Assembly (NCBI GenBank): GCA_014607495.2 | Contig: CP053166.1 | Span: forward strand, 10,620,455 to 10,684,454 | From: Carposina sasakii | Lineage: Eukaryota > Arthropoda > Insecta > Lepidoptera > Carposinidae | Reading direction: 5' to 3' | Length of the DNA: 64,000 nt | Shown here: piece by piece, positions 48,011 to 59,539 of the stretch | How positions within the stretch are numbered: position 1 is the stretch's first letter | How the letters are laid out: each line of letters opens with the position of its first letter | The notes under the pieces: model-generated | The model's input: the letters and a program-made list of their open reading frames with translations, nothing else | Told to the model about the DNA's origin: nothing | Database searches by the model: none | Program-made: the position numbers and the translations under genes

Positions 48011-48920
48011 GAATTTTACACGTGTCAAACGTTAAGTTCCACATTGTAAAGGGTGAGCCTACCGCCGCTTGACATACCCAGTAAAAACTCCCCTTCCTTA
48101 AGTAGCGGGTATAAACAAGCAAAGAAATTGTTTTGTTATTACCATGTTAATGTGGTACATGTTTGTGCCACTAAATTATAGTGTCGGAGCTCGGGTAATT
48201 TATGTGAGATAGACAGGGAGGCGGCTGCAAGAATGCTGCATTATTTTTCACTATAATGTACCTACTGCCGGAGTGTTTTTGTGGAACATAAAGTGTCAGA
48301 GTCACAGATATAATCTAGAACTAATTGCAGCCAAAAACATATTTTTGTCAAAACCAAAAAAAAAAAATATTAAGCTTTTTTTTAGATAAGAATTTTTAGA
48401 TAAGAACTTTGAACGTATTTTTAGATAAGATTTTTTTTACAAAGATGTACTGCTGTGTTTATCTATCTATCTATACAGCATCCTCTGGGATTGAACTTAC
48501 ACCCCCAATTGGAAGGCGCACGCATTAAACTATTAACCTATCACCACTGTATAGGTACATAACGACAAAACTTACAAAGACTCGCAAGGCATTCTTAGTC
48601 TCGTAGCACTCGTAGTAGCTGCTACGAGTGGTAGCATACAAAATAACGCATAAAATCTCGCAGGCAGCTCCCGGCCTACGCGTTACATCTGGCAACCGTT
48701 CTCATTCACGTTTTAATTAAAATCCTTTGTTATCTGAGCATCTTTGTGGCTCAAGGTGGGAGGTGTCTACTAATTATTTTATTGTTGGCACATAATTTGT
48801 ATAAATTGGTGCTGTTTTTGCACGAAGTCCCGTGTTTCTGCCTAAACGAAATTATGTGAAATTATCTTTCACATACATACTTCATAGATACATATACATA
48901 CGAGTATACTGTATACTATA
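48011..48920. other. No gene seen
   Basis: It contains a degenerate tRNA-like SINE head (about 48479-48545) and a small hairpin (cactcgtagtagctgctacgagtg near 48610). Confidence 0.45.
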
Positions 48921-49286
48921 CAGGTTGTGGGTGACAGTCAGACAAATTCTGAAATGCTGAACAAGTGTTTAATTATACGACAGTGTTGTTACCCGCAACG
49001 TATTTTTGATTTGATTATCAGTAATCTTTGCTCTCCGCGCCAATTGTATCGAGCGGGCTTATTGGTTATTGTGTGACACATTGCTGTTTTTTGGATCAGT
49101 TGTGACTCTCCATTAGGGTTGACCAGATATTTGAACCTTTTTGAGAGCATTTTTTTTTCTTTCAAATCATCTTTTTCAATTTTGGAATTTTCCTGCGAAA
49201 ATTGACAGTATTTTCCGCCTCAGAATCATGGTCTGACCTTCTGAAGTCATGGTATCAATACTTGCCTGGCTGTCACAAACACCCTG
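48921..49286 (+). mobile_element. MITE family D, complete
   Basis: Ends caggttgtgggtgacag and, inverted, cagggtgtttgtgacagcc, flanked by TA. No coding content. Confidence 0.75.
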
Positions 49287-49408
49287 TATACATATACAGT
49301 GTTTTTAAAATTGTAAAATTTATTTATTAAGACACACTAACAGAACATACATTAAAACAACAATAATGACACACTGCGTTAAATATTTAATAGTTAGTGT
49401 TATTAGTT

Positions 49409-49650
49409 AGAGTTTGTACCACCCCATGCCTGCCCGTGGGTATCGTACGAGGCGATTGAGGGTTTCCGGAAGGCGGGCAGCAGCGCCTCCCGTACTGACC
49501 ACATAGTCCGAAAATCACACTGCGGTCACCAACCCGCCTGCCCAGCGTGGTGACTATGGGCAAAACCCCCCTGTCTTAGTAGCCTTGTGGCGTGCTCTGG
49601 GGGAGGCCTACGTCCAGCAGTGGACTGCGATAGGCTGAAGACGATGTATG
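49409..49650 (+). mobile_element. RTE-tailed SINE, slightly 5'-truncated
   Basis: The copy starts at the agagtttgtaccacccc position and runs to aggctgaagacgatg. No TSD recognised. Confidence 0.7.
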
Positions 49651-50029
49651 TATAGTATTACTAGCTAAGATAAGATTAGTAAGATATAATTATATCCACT
49701 AAGGTATGTATAAAAGATTTGAATATATTTCAAACAACCAAAATACATAATTCAAACTCGTTCTCAAATTTATATGAAATTTGGAAACAATGTCTCCCTT
49801 CAAGAGTTTCGTACTTCAAGTCCTTATTCGCCTTTAATTTTAAATTATTAACGTCTCCTTAATACTGAAAATATTATAAATTGAAGTACTCTTGTAAAGG
49901 AACAGTGAAGTGGATCTTATACACCCACATTATTTTATACTAGCTGATGCTCAGGACTTTGTTTAATAATTAAATATACAGGGTCAACCGACCTCCCATA
50001 GGTACGCCATAGACCTAAGTAGTTCTAAG

Positions 50030-50208
50030 TTAGCTACAATAAAATTATCAATAAAGGAATGGAAAAAAATTTCACCCGAGAATCCCTGGGAATCGAACCC
50101 ACGACCACTGCATACCGTGCTAGTTGCTCTAACCATTGAGGTACCGGGTCAATTACTCGGATGACGAATTGTACCATCTCTTTTCTAAATTACATATTAG
50201 CTACAATA
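50030..50208 (-). mobile_element. tRNA-related SINE, short form, with 12-bp TSD
   Basis: ttagctacaata at 50030-50041 and 50197-50208 flanks 155 bp. On the minus strand it carries the same tRNA-like core (ggtacctcaatggttagagc ... ggttcgattcccag) as the 16.1-kb copy, but only ~60 bp of leader. Confidence 0.85.
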
Positions 50209-50268
50209 CATTATTTTAATAATTTATTTAGTTAAAAAATAATTCAATCTATATATATATCGAATATA

Positions 50269-50328
50269 CAGGGAGTAACATAAAGGGTATGAAAATAGCC
50301 CAATATAGAGAACCTATCCGACTCGAAA
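50269..50328 (+). mobile_element. Foldback MITE family B, truncated by a LINE tail
   Basis: cagggagtaacataaagggt and agagaacctatccgactcg, then replaced by the ttcttattctttattgtac tail of a LINE. Confidence 0.6.
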
Positions 50329-50475
50329 AATTCTTATTCTTATTCTTTATTGTACACAAATTAAAACTATACACATTAGATACACCTGTACAGGAGAAAT
50401 GTACAATGGCGTGCTGATCTCTTCAAGAGATTTCTTCCAGCAGACCAAAAAAAGTAAAGGAATAGAAGAAAAGTT
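50329..50475 (-). mobile_element. LINE 3' end inserted in a family-B MITE
   Basis: The minus strand ends gtgtacaataaagaataaga. It cuts the MITE that begins at 50269. Confidence 0.6.
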
Positions 50476-50753
50476 AAGGATAACAGATGTGCACAAACAA
50501 AAATCTTTATTTTGTAAAATTATAATTATGTACATCCTGAGAATTAGGAGATTACCACAAACTATTGAAGCAGGATTATTACCATTATAAAAGCGAGATG
50601 TTACTCTTTACACTTTCACCACAGAGATCTATGGAGTGGCCGTGGGGGCGTGGGCGGTGTAATTGAACTATGAACAAAATAGGCAAACATCGCGAAAACG
50701 CAATCAGTCGGGACTTGATTGCCTAACGCGTCACACGGGAGTGTTTTTTTATA

Positions 50754-50824
50754 ATGCCTGCTTGTTCAGTGGTTGTGTGCAAGAATCGAAGTGACCATAA
50801 ACTTGAAGGGGTCACTTTTCATAG
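50754..50824 (+). CDS. First coding exon of a THAP zinc-finger protein (partial gene)
   Basis: The ATG opens MPACSVVVCKNRSDHK followed by LEGVTFHR, then a perfect donor (CATAG|GTAAGT), phase 2. A start of M-x-x-C, a second cysteine five residues on, and a G-V-T/S-F-H-R end is the N-terminal part of the THAP domain, a C2CH DNA-binding zinc finger found in insect host genes and in P-element transposases. The rest of the finger (FP, the tryptophan, C..H and the AVPTIF-type end) must lie in later exons. I did not find a phase-compatible continuation in the window. The upstream 150 bp are relatively GC-rich with several CpGs and could be the promoter. It could also be a decayed or P-type TE exon. 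Confidence 0.55.
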
Positions 50825-50829
50825 GTAAG

Positions 50830-52490
50830 TACAATAACAATTTTGTTTTCTAGCATTTATACCCAAATTTCATTTTATTTCGTTAAAATAATTTTCACTG
50901 AGTGACATATGTAACCTAACGATTGAACCTAATACATTGCTCGCTAAGTGTAGCGTGCCTGGTGTTGAAATCAGTTTGACCGAGTGATGATAATTGCGCA
51001 TATTGAATCGGCCGCTCCCGCGCACGGCCGCTGCTAAGCGCTTTGACATAGAGTTGTACCTGTCATTTCTTGTTGTCGATACGTCACGTTGCCGCGAATA
51101 GTACCTACGAGTAATAACTAATGTTGAGTAGATAATTTTGAGAGTTTAAAAAATATTATGTTTATGTAAAACAATGGTGAATTACTTATTATTATTAGTG
51201 TAACAAAGTACCTAAATTAATGTAGATGTGTGCAAAGTCAACTTTCTTTATTTTTGTGTTTCTTATTAATAAATATTTTTTGAAATTATAATATCTGTTG
51301 CGTAGTTTTAAAGATCTAAGCATACATAGGGACAGACAGACAGATAACGGGGAGCGAGGTTGTTTTATACTATGTAGTGATACTTAGGACATATTTATGA
51401 CTTTATGTCATTTAAAATTAGGAAATACTATTATTACATAATTTTAGGAGACGTAATGGGGTACCCCAACATTGATTGCCCGTTTAATAATGGTGATAAA
51501 AATGTAGATAATAAATGACTACCAATAAGCATATTATTATAGTTTTTTATTTCCATCGAACATTTACATACCGTACTAATTTATTAAAGACTCCGCTACA
51601 AATTTACTTTATTCTTTATCCCTTCAAGAAAAATAACCTTTTATTTGTGACCTCATACTTTTGTGACTGTGATGCAACTCAAAATCTAAGCTCAATCGGA
51701 CAACGAGAAGTAGAAAAAGTAGGTTGAATTTTAAGATGAAGCTAAGTAAAAACATGTTTAAAATTGTATTGTGACCAGCTACTAAAGCCTAAATTGTTCG
51801 CGATGTGCAACAACGCAAGTGCTCGATAACAAATTTATCGACAGTCAATCACTAGCGTACGTGTGAAATTTGTTGAATGTATTTGCTATACTGAGGCGCG
51901 TACTTACACAGTAGATAGCAAAGTGTGCGCGCCAATGAGAGTACCGCCTTAAATGTGTGAGTGTCAGAGATTTATCAGTGTTGGGTGTAATTTGTGTTAT
52001 TATTTAGATGTCAATGTAAGTGTGGCTTATAGCCGCTTACATCAGAACTCAAACTAAGTGCGCTTAGCGGCCCATCTCCTGTGTTTCTGTTATCTATGAC
52101 TTTCACAAATGCAACAATCTTGCTTTTTGATAATCTACCAATTATGTAAAAGACACAGCACATACTCATAATGTCAATGTTAAAACTCGCTGATAAAATT
52201 AAAACCCTCATTTCAGCGTTAAAATTCTTTGTTTTTTTTTTCATAAAGACCTTGGACATTGGCACTAGTGTACATACATCTCTAACACGTTTCATTGATT
52301 TTCTTTAGTTCCCTAAACACTCGCAGGACTTCGTTATTGAAGCAGACTTTAGGCTGTAGTCCGACCGCGGACGAGCAGATGAGTAAAGATATGGTTTCAT
52401 AGGATAGCGTTGACCCAACCAAAAACATGCCTTTCTTAGGCCTTCATAGACATTAATATTACATCACCGCAGTAATATAGCGACTATAAT
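50830..52490. other. Presumed first intron or 3' flank of the THAP exon; no further exon proved
   Basis: I looked for a one-base-plus-TTC-CC continuation. The only near match (52303) is out of phase. Confidence 0.35.
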
Positions 52491-52493
52491 ATA

Positions 52494-52753
52494 CAGGGTG
52501 TAACAAAAAGGGTATGTTAAGCGAAAATCTATGTAAATAGCCCACTGTAGAGAACCTATCTACAAAATTTAAGACTCAAAATCACATTTTTATTTTTCAA
52601 GATTGTATGAAAATTCCTGAGATATTTAAAAATTCTCCATACTATCCGGAAAAATAAACATGTGATTTCGGGTTTAAAATTTTGTGGTTAGGTTCTCTAC
52701 AGTGGGCTGTTCATATAGCTTTTCGCTTAACATACCCTTTTTGTTACATCCTG
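52494..52753. mobile_element. Foldback MITE family B, complete
   Basis: TA-flanked, with arms as at 28.9 and 31.9 kb. Confidence 0.85.
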
Positions 52754-52924
52754 TATAGCGCTCTTAGCTTTTTCTCGCTTAATAATAATTGTGCGCTAAC
52801 TGTTCACATCGCCTAGCTAGGCTATGTTACATTGTTTCACATTGACGTTCGTTGTCGTAACATTTTTTTAGGTAAATACAATGGTTAATACATTTTAGTA
52901 TTTGATTGCCTCTAAACCTGTATA

Positions 52925-53406
52925 CTGGGTGTAAAAAGACAACTTTGTTCATTTAATACCTCGTATTCTTTGTAATACCCCCCATGGCAGTCTTGTGGCG
53001 TGCCCCGGGGGAGGCCTACGTACAGCAGTGGACTGCAATAGGCTGATGATGATGATGATGATTCTTTGTAACATCACGATAATTTTTTTCTATGGAAGCA
53101 CCCCTAGGAAACCACGGGTTTCCAAGATATTGAGGTCCAAAGTTACATGAATATCAGCATTTTTTAAAAATAAATCCATCTGGAAACAGTTATCAAACAT
53201 TTTTTTTAAAGACACCATATTAATATTTTAAAATGTTAGTTTTGTAAATATATTTGTCAATCGAATACATTACTGGCAATAAAAAAAATAAAAAATAAAA
53301 ATATTTTCAAAAAAAAATCCCAGGGTTGGTTCCATAGAAAAAAATGATCGTTACGTTACAAAAAGTACGAGGTATTAAAATAACAACGTTGTCTTTTTAC
53401 ATTCTG
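52925..53406 (+). mobile_element. MITE family C, full length, interrupted by a retroposed tail
   Basis: ctgggtgtaaaaagacaact and, inverted, cagaatgtaaaaagacaacg are the ends; TA lies outside. It contains the 85-bp insert at 52976-53060. Confidence 0.8.
52965..53071 (+). mobile_element. 85-bp RTE/SINE 3'-tail insertion in a MITE, with 11-bp TSD
   Basis: attctttgtaa at 52965-52975 and 53061-53071 flanks only the last ~85 bp of the RTE-tailed family, ending in (GAT)n. It interrupts a MITE whose other copies have attctttgtaac uninterrupted, so insertion is certain. Confidence 0.9.
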
Positions 53407-53939
53407 TATAGTTTGTGGCGGCAATATGCCATTAGCTTAATTTCCATTTGACTTCATCGACAAGCGTACAACAATGAAGGCTTTTCGATGACGAACCTCC
53501 GTCGAATCTTTCGAAATAATGTTATTTTCAAAAATCTACCTACTGACTGAATACGAGCGAGTAGAGCGAGTAATCGCTCGTCGCACTCATACGAGTACAT
53601 TCACTTTCAACAGAGTCTTAAATCTAAGTACACACTCGTTTATACCTCAAAAACAACTTGTTCTAGTTTATCGCTCATCGTTTCTGGTAGGACAGCTGCC
53701 TTAGTCGGTTAGTAGAGTAACTTTTAATTTTGCTGAGTGACGTCATTAATTACATTTTCCTTCTTGAAAATTGTACGTTTATTTCTTGGAAATTACAAGC
53801 CAAAGTGAAATATGAGTCGTATAGGTTGCAGACTTTTGTTTGGATAATTTGAGATGTTTTTGTAGTCAAGTAAACAATTTCAAGCAAATTGTGTATCGAT
53901 TTTCCCATTATGCATTTATGTATACAGATAAATAAAAGT

Positions 53940-54120
53940 GAATTGTCTGTTTATGTTTGATGATGTATGTTTGTTGCTATTTCACGCAAAAACTACTGAA
54001 ACTGAAATACAATATTACGCACAGAAGCTTACATACGAGTATCAGAATAGCCATTCATAATCCCGGTAAATATTTTTACTCCGGATAATTTTGACATATT
54101 GTTTTTGAGTCCGGGAATCT
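53940..54120 (+). mobile_element. Helitron fragment, 3' end lost
   Basis: tttcacgcaaaaactactga ... aatcccggtaaatattttta match the family interior, but the CTAG end is absent. Confidence 0.45.
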
Positions 54121-54162
54121 ATACATACATATCGTATAAATTCGTATGAGTGTTTATGTATA

Positions 54163-54558
54163 CTGGGTGTAAAAAGACAACTTTGTTCTTTTAATACCTC
54201 GTATTTTTTGTAACATCACGATCATTTTTTTCTATGGAACCAACCCTGGGAAACGATTTTTTTTTTTTTTTTTATTGCTAGCTATTGGATCACTTGTGAC
54301 TCTCCATTAGGGTTAATCAGGTTTTTGGACTATTTTAATAGCAACTCTTTTTTTGGAAATCTACTTTTTGTTAAAATTTTATTTTTAAGTCATTATCTAA
54401 GGCCTAATTAGACGAACTTAACTATTTTTCCCTGAAAATATGAAAAATAAGACGGAAAATTTTTGGAATTTTCTTGCGAAAATTTTCAGTGTTTTCCGCC
54501 TCAGAATCATGGTCTGAAGTCATGGTATCAATATTTGCCTGGCTGTCACAAACACCCT
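54163..54558 (+). mobile_element. Chimeric MITE: family C left end joined to family D right end
   Basis: 54163 to about 54258 matches family C (ctgggtgtaaaaagacaact ... aaccaaccctggg). After a T-run, about 54275-54558 matches family D (cacttgtgactctccattag ... ctggctgtcacaaacaccc). Both termini stay intact and TA-flanked. Confidence 0.7.
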
Positions 54559-54560
54559 AT

Positions 54561-54940
54561 ACAGGCTGTTTTTTTGTGGCCACCTTTAACGAAGGGTACG
54601 TATTCTATACATGAAATAAAGTAAGTTTATGCCAAAAAAAATACTGGGATTTTTTTTTTTTTTTTTTAATTTAAATTCCTTGATCGTGCGAAATTTATAG
54701 TGTCTAGTGTTTATGTTAGTTTTTTTATAGACAGATATTAATTATTTTTCGTGAAAAAATCCTGCTACGCGCGTCTATGTGCATATTTATGCAGAAAAAC
54801 ACAGTCTATTTACTCAACTTTGGACCCTAATATTTTGGAAACCAGACACTTCCCAAGTATGCTTCCATGGAGAAAAATGATCGTGATGATGAGGAGATTC
54901 CGTAGTTTTCGGGAACGTTGACGACCAAAAATCACCCTGT
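54561..54940 (-). mobile_element. TA-flanked MITE family A, abutting a chimeric MITE
   Basis: A complete copy starting at the TA that also ends the element at 54163-54558. Confidence 0.84.
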
Positions 54941-55050
54941 ATTAGTACATATACCGAAACAAAAATACATTTTTTTGTATTAAATTTCGTAGGGCTGTTG
55001 AATAAATAGAATATTTGCATACCACATTTTTGGACGAAACATGTCACTGA

Positions 55051-55257
55051 TCTATACTAATATTATAAAGCTGAAGAGTTTGTTTGTTTGTTTGTTTGAA
55101 CGCGCTAATCTCAGGAACTACTGGTCTGATTTGAAAAATTCTTTCAGTGTAAGATAGCCCGTTTATCGAGGAAGTCTATAGGGTATATAGCAATCCGCCC
55201 CGGCTTCGCACGGGTGCAATGCCCCCTTTCGCGGACGAAGTCGTGGGCGACCGCTAG
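55051..55257 (+). mobile_element. Non-autonomous Helitron, cleanest copy (207 bp)
   Basis: A, then tctatactaatattataaag ... gtgggcgaccgctag, then T. A palindrome (gcgg ... ccgc) sits just before CTAG. These are the textbook Helitron termini and A/T target. Confidence 0.85.
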
Positions 55258-55589
55258 TCTTTAATAAAAGGAAAGAGAGAGAAAAATAACTTTAGTGTAC
55301 ATGTTCTAAGAAAATATATAATATTTTCATTTTATTTACAAATTCATTTCAAAACACCCTTATCTTACCTAAACAATCCGTTATGGCAACGAATCATATC
55401 CACCTATTATTGAATCTACTGCTTCTAGCGTTAGATTTTAAACCCTAGTTTAGTACCGGTCTTAAAACTGATATAAAGTTTAAACTAGCTTTAGCTCGGT
55501 TTATCGAGCAGAGTTTGCGTGCTGCAGTTGGTAACATTGATGTTGAAAGACCTGTCCTCCAATTCTACTAAGTTTCTACTGTGTTTCAT

Positions 55590-55950
55590 CTTGTCGGCGA
55601 AAGCTGAAAGGGAGCGGGTGTAATTCTTTGGCTGGCATATTTTCTGGTAGATAATTGAGATTTTGTTTACTGGTGTTGTAATTCTAGTGTAAGTTCATGG
55701 TTTTATATGAAGGTCAGCTCAGTAAAACTTGAGTCGAAATACCACTCCTTTGCGTCGTGCAGTCAGGTAAAAACGATTTCTCCATGGGCGCATAAGTAAC
55801 TTGTAATTCTCCTTGATTTTGACTAATTTTCCACTACCTTTCAAGGATTTTCTAGACGTTTGTATATACCATCATTATCATCCATCATACATTCAGAATT
55901 GATTCTATAATACGAAAGATTGCCTTTCCTTCAGCAGAAACCAAACAAAA
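55590..55950 (+). mobile_element. Same ~400-bp retroposon, diverged copy
   Basis: tcggcgaaagctgaaaggga ... tgcctttccttcagcagaaa; substitutions and small indels throughout. Confidence 0.65.
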
Positions 55951-56239
55951 AAAAATAATCTAGTGTTATATTTAACGTGTGACACCGATAAATACAATTT
56001 CTACAACAATGCAAACTTTTCGTAAGTTCTTATTTATTTGGACGTAAATATTTGTTGGACTTTCTACATACGTAGTAGGCATGTATCTACGACATATAAA
56101 CTTTACAGACTTGGTCTCTACAGAGATTTCTTTGGGAGTTAAGTTACTAGAATATACATCAATTTGGACATAGTCATTTTGATATGAACATTTTTTTAAG
56201 CTTTACACTTACGTTTATTAAAACTTTGTATCCTTATAC

Positions 56240-56784
56240 TCCTTTTTCAACGAACGGTACGAACTCTATACAAATAAAGTAAGTTTATGCCAAAAAAAAT
56301 GCTGGGAAACGAAGTAATTTTTTTATTTAAAGTGTCCAGTGTTTATGCTAGTTTTTCCCTTTATTTCTCGTGAAAAAATCTTGCTATACGCGTCAATGTG
56401 CATTTAAGGCTCGAGCACACCGGATGCGTATGCGTGCACGTAAGCGTAGACGTGCACGTACCTCTGAGTTTAATGTATAGAACTGTCACCTCTTGACGTC
56501 TATGCTTACGTCTACACATACGCATCCGGTCTGCCCGCGCCTATACAGTTCCATTCATTACAACTCAGAGGTACGAGTACGTATACGTCTACGCTTATGT
56601 GCACGCACACGCATCCGGTGTGCTCGAGCCTTTATGCAGAAAACGCAGTCTATTTACTCAACTTTGGATCCTAATATTTTGGAAACCAGACACTTCCCAG
56701 GTATGCTTCCATAGAGAAAAATGATCGTGATGATGAGGAGATTCCGTAATTTCCGGGAACGTTGACGACCAAAAATCATTCTGT
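56240..56784 (-). mobile_element. TA-flanked MITE family A carrying a nested PIF-type MITE
   Basis: The left end is degraded (starts near ctttttcaacgaacggtacg). The right end is aaaatcattctgt. It is split by 56407-56631. Confidence 0.8.
56404..56634. mobile_element. Same PIF-type MITE nested in another MITE, TTA duplication
   Basis: TTA at 56404-56406 and 56632-56634 flanks a 225-bp copy. Host family-A copies read gcatttatgcagaaaaacgc without interruption, proving insertion at TTA. Confidence 0.88.
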
Positions 56785-56864
56785 ATATACACACACGGCT
56801 ATGTTCCCGAAGTGGGGGGTAGCCAAAACTACAGAACCATATTATTATATAATTATATATCATT

Positions 56865-57110
56865 GACGGCCGATTGGTGTAGTTGGTAGTGGCCCTGCCT
56901 GCGATGCCATAGGTTCTGGGTTCGAATCCCGGTAGGTGCAAACATTGAAATGATGAATATCGATGTTTGTTTCCGAGTCATGGATATTTCTATATTTATC
57001 TATGTATTTATATACCGTTGCTTAGTACCCACGACACAAGACCTTAGGGATCTTAATGTGGGACTAGGTTAATGTGTTGTGAAGTGTGTGACTATTTATT
57101 ATTATTATTT
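56865..57110 (+). mobile_element. tRNA-derived SINE (gacggcc family), copy 3
   Basis: Head, body and (ATT)n tail are as in copies 1 and 2. It is followed at once by a 3' fragment of a second SINE (about 57111-57155, cgggtgacgaattttttcaa). Confidence 0.82.
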
Positions 57111-57656
57111 ATTCGGGTGACGAATTTTTTCAATTTCTTTATTAATAATTTTATATTATTTATTTATAAAAAGGAGATCCACAGTCATATCACAAGAATC
57201 CCACGGGAAATGTTTCCGAGGCATAATATGTATGTATATACGTACATACACAAGACTGTGTTCACAACAAAGGGTTTGCCAGAACTGCATGATCACAAAT
57301 GAGATCCTGTACACACGTTTAAAATAGGTGCAAAAATTCAGTGACAAGTTTCTATCTCCAATGTTGTTTCCGAGGCTTTTTAAATACACTGTTGGAGAGA
57401 TAAGCTTGCCATTGCACATGCATCTCTTCTAAACCTATTACACAGGTAAACACGATTTTTGAGTCTGAGTTCTGTAGTATCGATTTTGATTAATTATATC
57501 TAACTAAACAAAGAAGTTTGCTTTTGTATAACCAGATCGAAATTTTAAATTTTAATAAAATCTTAAGTTTTTGTTTCAGTAGAATACAATACCAAGAAAA
57601 ACAAATTAAATTTGTATGTTAATCACTTTTATTTACAAATAACAATAAAGATACAT

Positions 57657-58454
57657 CCTTAAATATATAACAAGAAATCTTTAAAATGAATATTTTTTGA
57701 TTTTCTTCTGTATGAGTACGCACTTTCTCGTATTAGACTCCAAATGTAGTCACCCATCATATTCTCATTATACTGTCCTTGATAACGCTGTTCAAAGTTC
57801 ATCACATCTTGGTGAAAGCGTTCTCCTTGCTCTTCTGAGTATGCAGCCAAGTTATCTTTAAACTGGTCTAAGTGAGCATGAAGCATGAAGCAAAGTACAT
57901 ATACTTTATTGCATCCGCTACTACCATCAGCGGCTGTTTCTTCGTATTTGAACGAGAAGGTACAGGAAAATGTTCACCGTGGGGTACTGGAGCGCTCGTT
58001 GATAGTAGATCTGGGTACAGAATCTTTTGGGCATTTTTCCCAGCCCGACGCTTGCAAGGATTTACTAAACAAAAGTAGCAATCATTGATGTGATTTGTGG
58101 GCTCCCTCCATATTCTTGGTACTGCAAACTTAATATCTCCTCGATACCAGGCTAGAACAAAAACATATAAATAGATACACACGTCATTCATTACATATCT
58201 TACATTTTTTGCAGTTACGATCCTTAAAAGTTATGATGTACTCCCTTACCTTCTAATGTGTTTTTGCAGTTACTACATGTGAATTTTGGTACCCATATTT
58301 TATCTTGACTTCGAATGATTAAAATAATTTTCATATACTTCACAGAGTTTTATATTTGACGATAAACTGAATATTTAAGCTCTCACTTTGATGAATTCGC
58401 TTCAAATGTAGCAAAAGGAATTAACATCATTTTTACACTTTTTGCAAGCCATTT
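57657..58454 (-). pseudogene. Decayed TE-like zinc-ribbon gene with one intron
   Basis: On the minus strand exon 1 runs from about 58454 (MACKKCKND, then SFCYI) to 58237 (IWVPKFTCSNCKNTLE), with donor GTAAGG. After an intron, exon 2 starts at about 58153 after ttctag and reads WYRGDIKFAVPRIWREPTNH, then NDCYFC and PVPHGEHFPVP. A later frame from 57886 reads LHAHLDQF, then YSEEQGERFHQD and RYQGQYNENMMGDYIW. I recall these motifs from a multi-copy arthropod and cnidarian protein family of unknown function that behaves like a mobile-element gene. Exon 1 has two in-frame stops and one frameshift. A frame change and probable internal loss near 57870 break exon 2. AATAAA on the minus strand at about 57630 would serve as its poly(A) signal. 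Confidence 0.6.
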
Positions 58455-59257
58455 TGGACCTCGTGCAACAAAAATGGCGTCGTTTCTTGGCAATTCGTGC
58501 ATGAATACTACCGAGACTACTTGCAGCTCGCCGCTAAACACCTGTAACCCCCACTTCACCCCCTCCACACCATCTCTTGCGTTATAAATCCTTTGCTCTT
58601 CCAAACTACATGCCAAAATCGTAAAATATTTAATTTTCATTGTAAAATGTACAAAAGCAAACTTTATTTACAATAAATGAAACCTAGGGTTTGTTGTTAA
58701 ATACTAATTTAACAACAAACCCAAAAAAAAAAATTTTTTTTGTTGACTTGTGTTATTAACATTTTTGTGTAAGAATTAAAAGAAAAAATAAGAATTTTTC
58801 TCTCTCATTTCTTACAAGTTCATCAAATCTCACTTGAATCTTCTCAGGAAGTAGACCTTCTGTACGTTATCTATTATTTGTTACTAGTAAGATATCATTA
58901 TCATCTCCTAACTTTAGACCTCGAAAGCGCGAATTCCCATTGGTACGGGCATAAACAATAATTATATTTATCTATAACCCTTAAGTAAGGGACGTGAAGG
59001 GCACCATTACGAGGCCCTGGAGATCTCAGCCGCGCTGTTTACGTGATGGAAAACTATAAAATTTATGCACAAATTGTAGTGGTTGACCTTTTGCCTATAA
59101 TCTTACATGCATACATATATACACGGCTATGTCCTCGAAATGGGGTGTAGCCAGAACTGCAGAATCATTACGAATATCCCACAGTCACGTTTAGAATAGC
59201 TGGATCAGTTGTTAAAGCAGTTGTAAAGCTTATCGCCTGAGAGAATTCCAATGACGT

Positions 59258-59537
59258 ATACTTAATAGCCGCGTGGTTCCGGCAGAGTAGAGTTTGTACC
59301 ACCCCTGCCTGCCCGTGGGTATCGTACGAAGCGATTAAGGGTTTCCGGGAGGTGGGCAGCAGCGCCTCCCGTACTGGCAACATAGTCCGAAAATCACACT
59401 GCGGTCACCAACCCGCCTGCCCAGCGTGGTGACTTTGGGCAAAACCCCCCTGTGGCAATAGCCTTGTAGCGTGCCCTGGGGGAGGCCTACGTCCAGCAGT
59501 GGACTGCAATAGGCTGAAGAAGAATAGATACTTAATA
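59258..59537 (+). mobile_element. RTE-tailed SINE, full length, with 10-bp TSD
   Basis: atacttaata at 59258-59267 and 59528-59537 is perfect. The insert is 260 bp. Confidence 0.85.
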
Positions 59538-59539
59538 AC

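Noticed and set aside
52011..52295. 94-codon minus-strand frame
   Set aside because: No domain, signal or splice context that I can support.
52303..52360. Second THAP exon (ttctttag then ttccctaaacac)
   Set aside because: The acceptor is good and FPKHS looks tempting, but the phase does not fit the first exon and a stop follows without the expected tryptophan.
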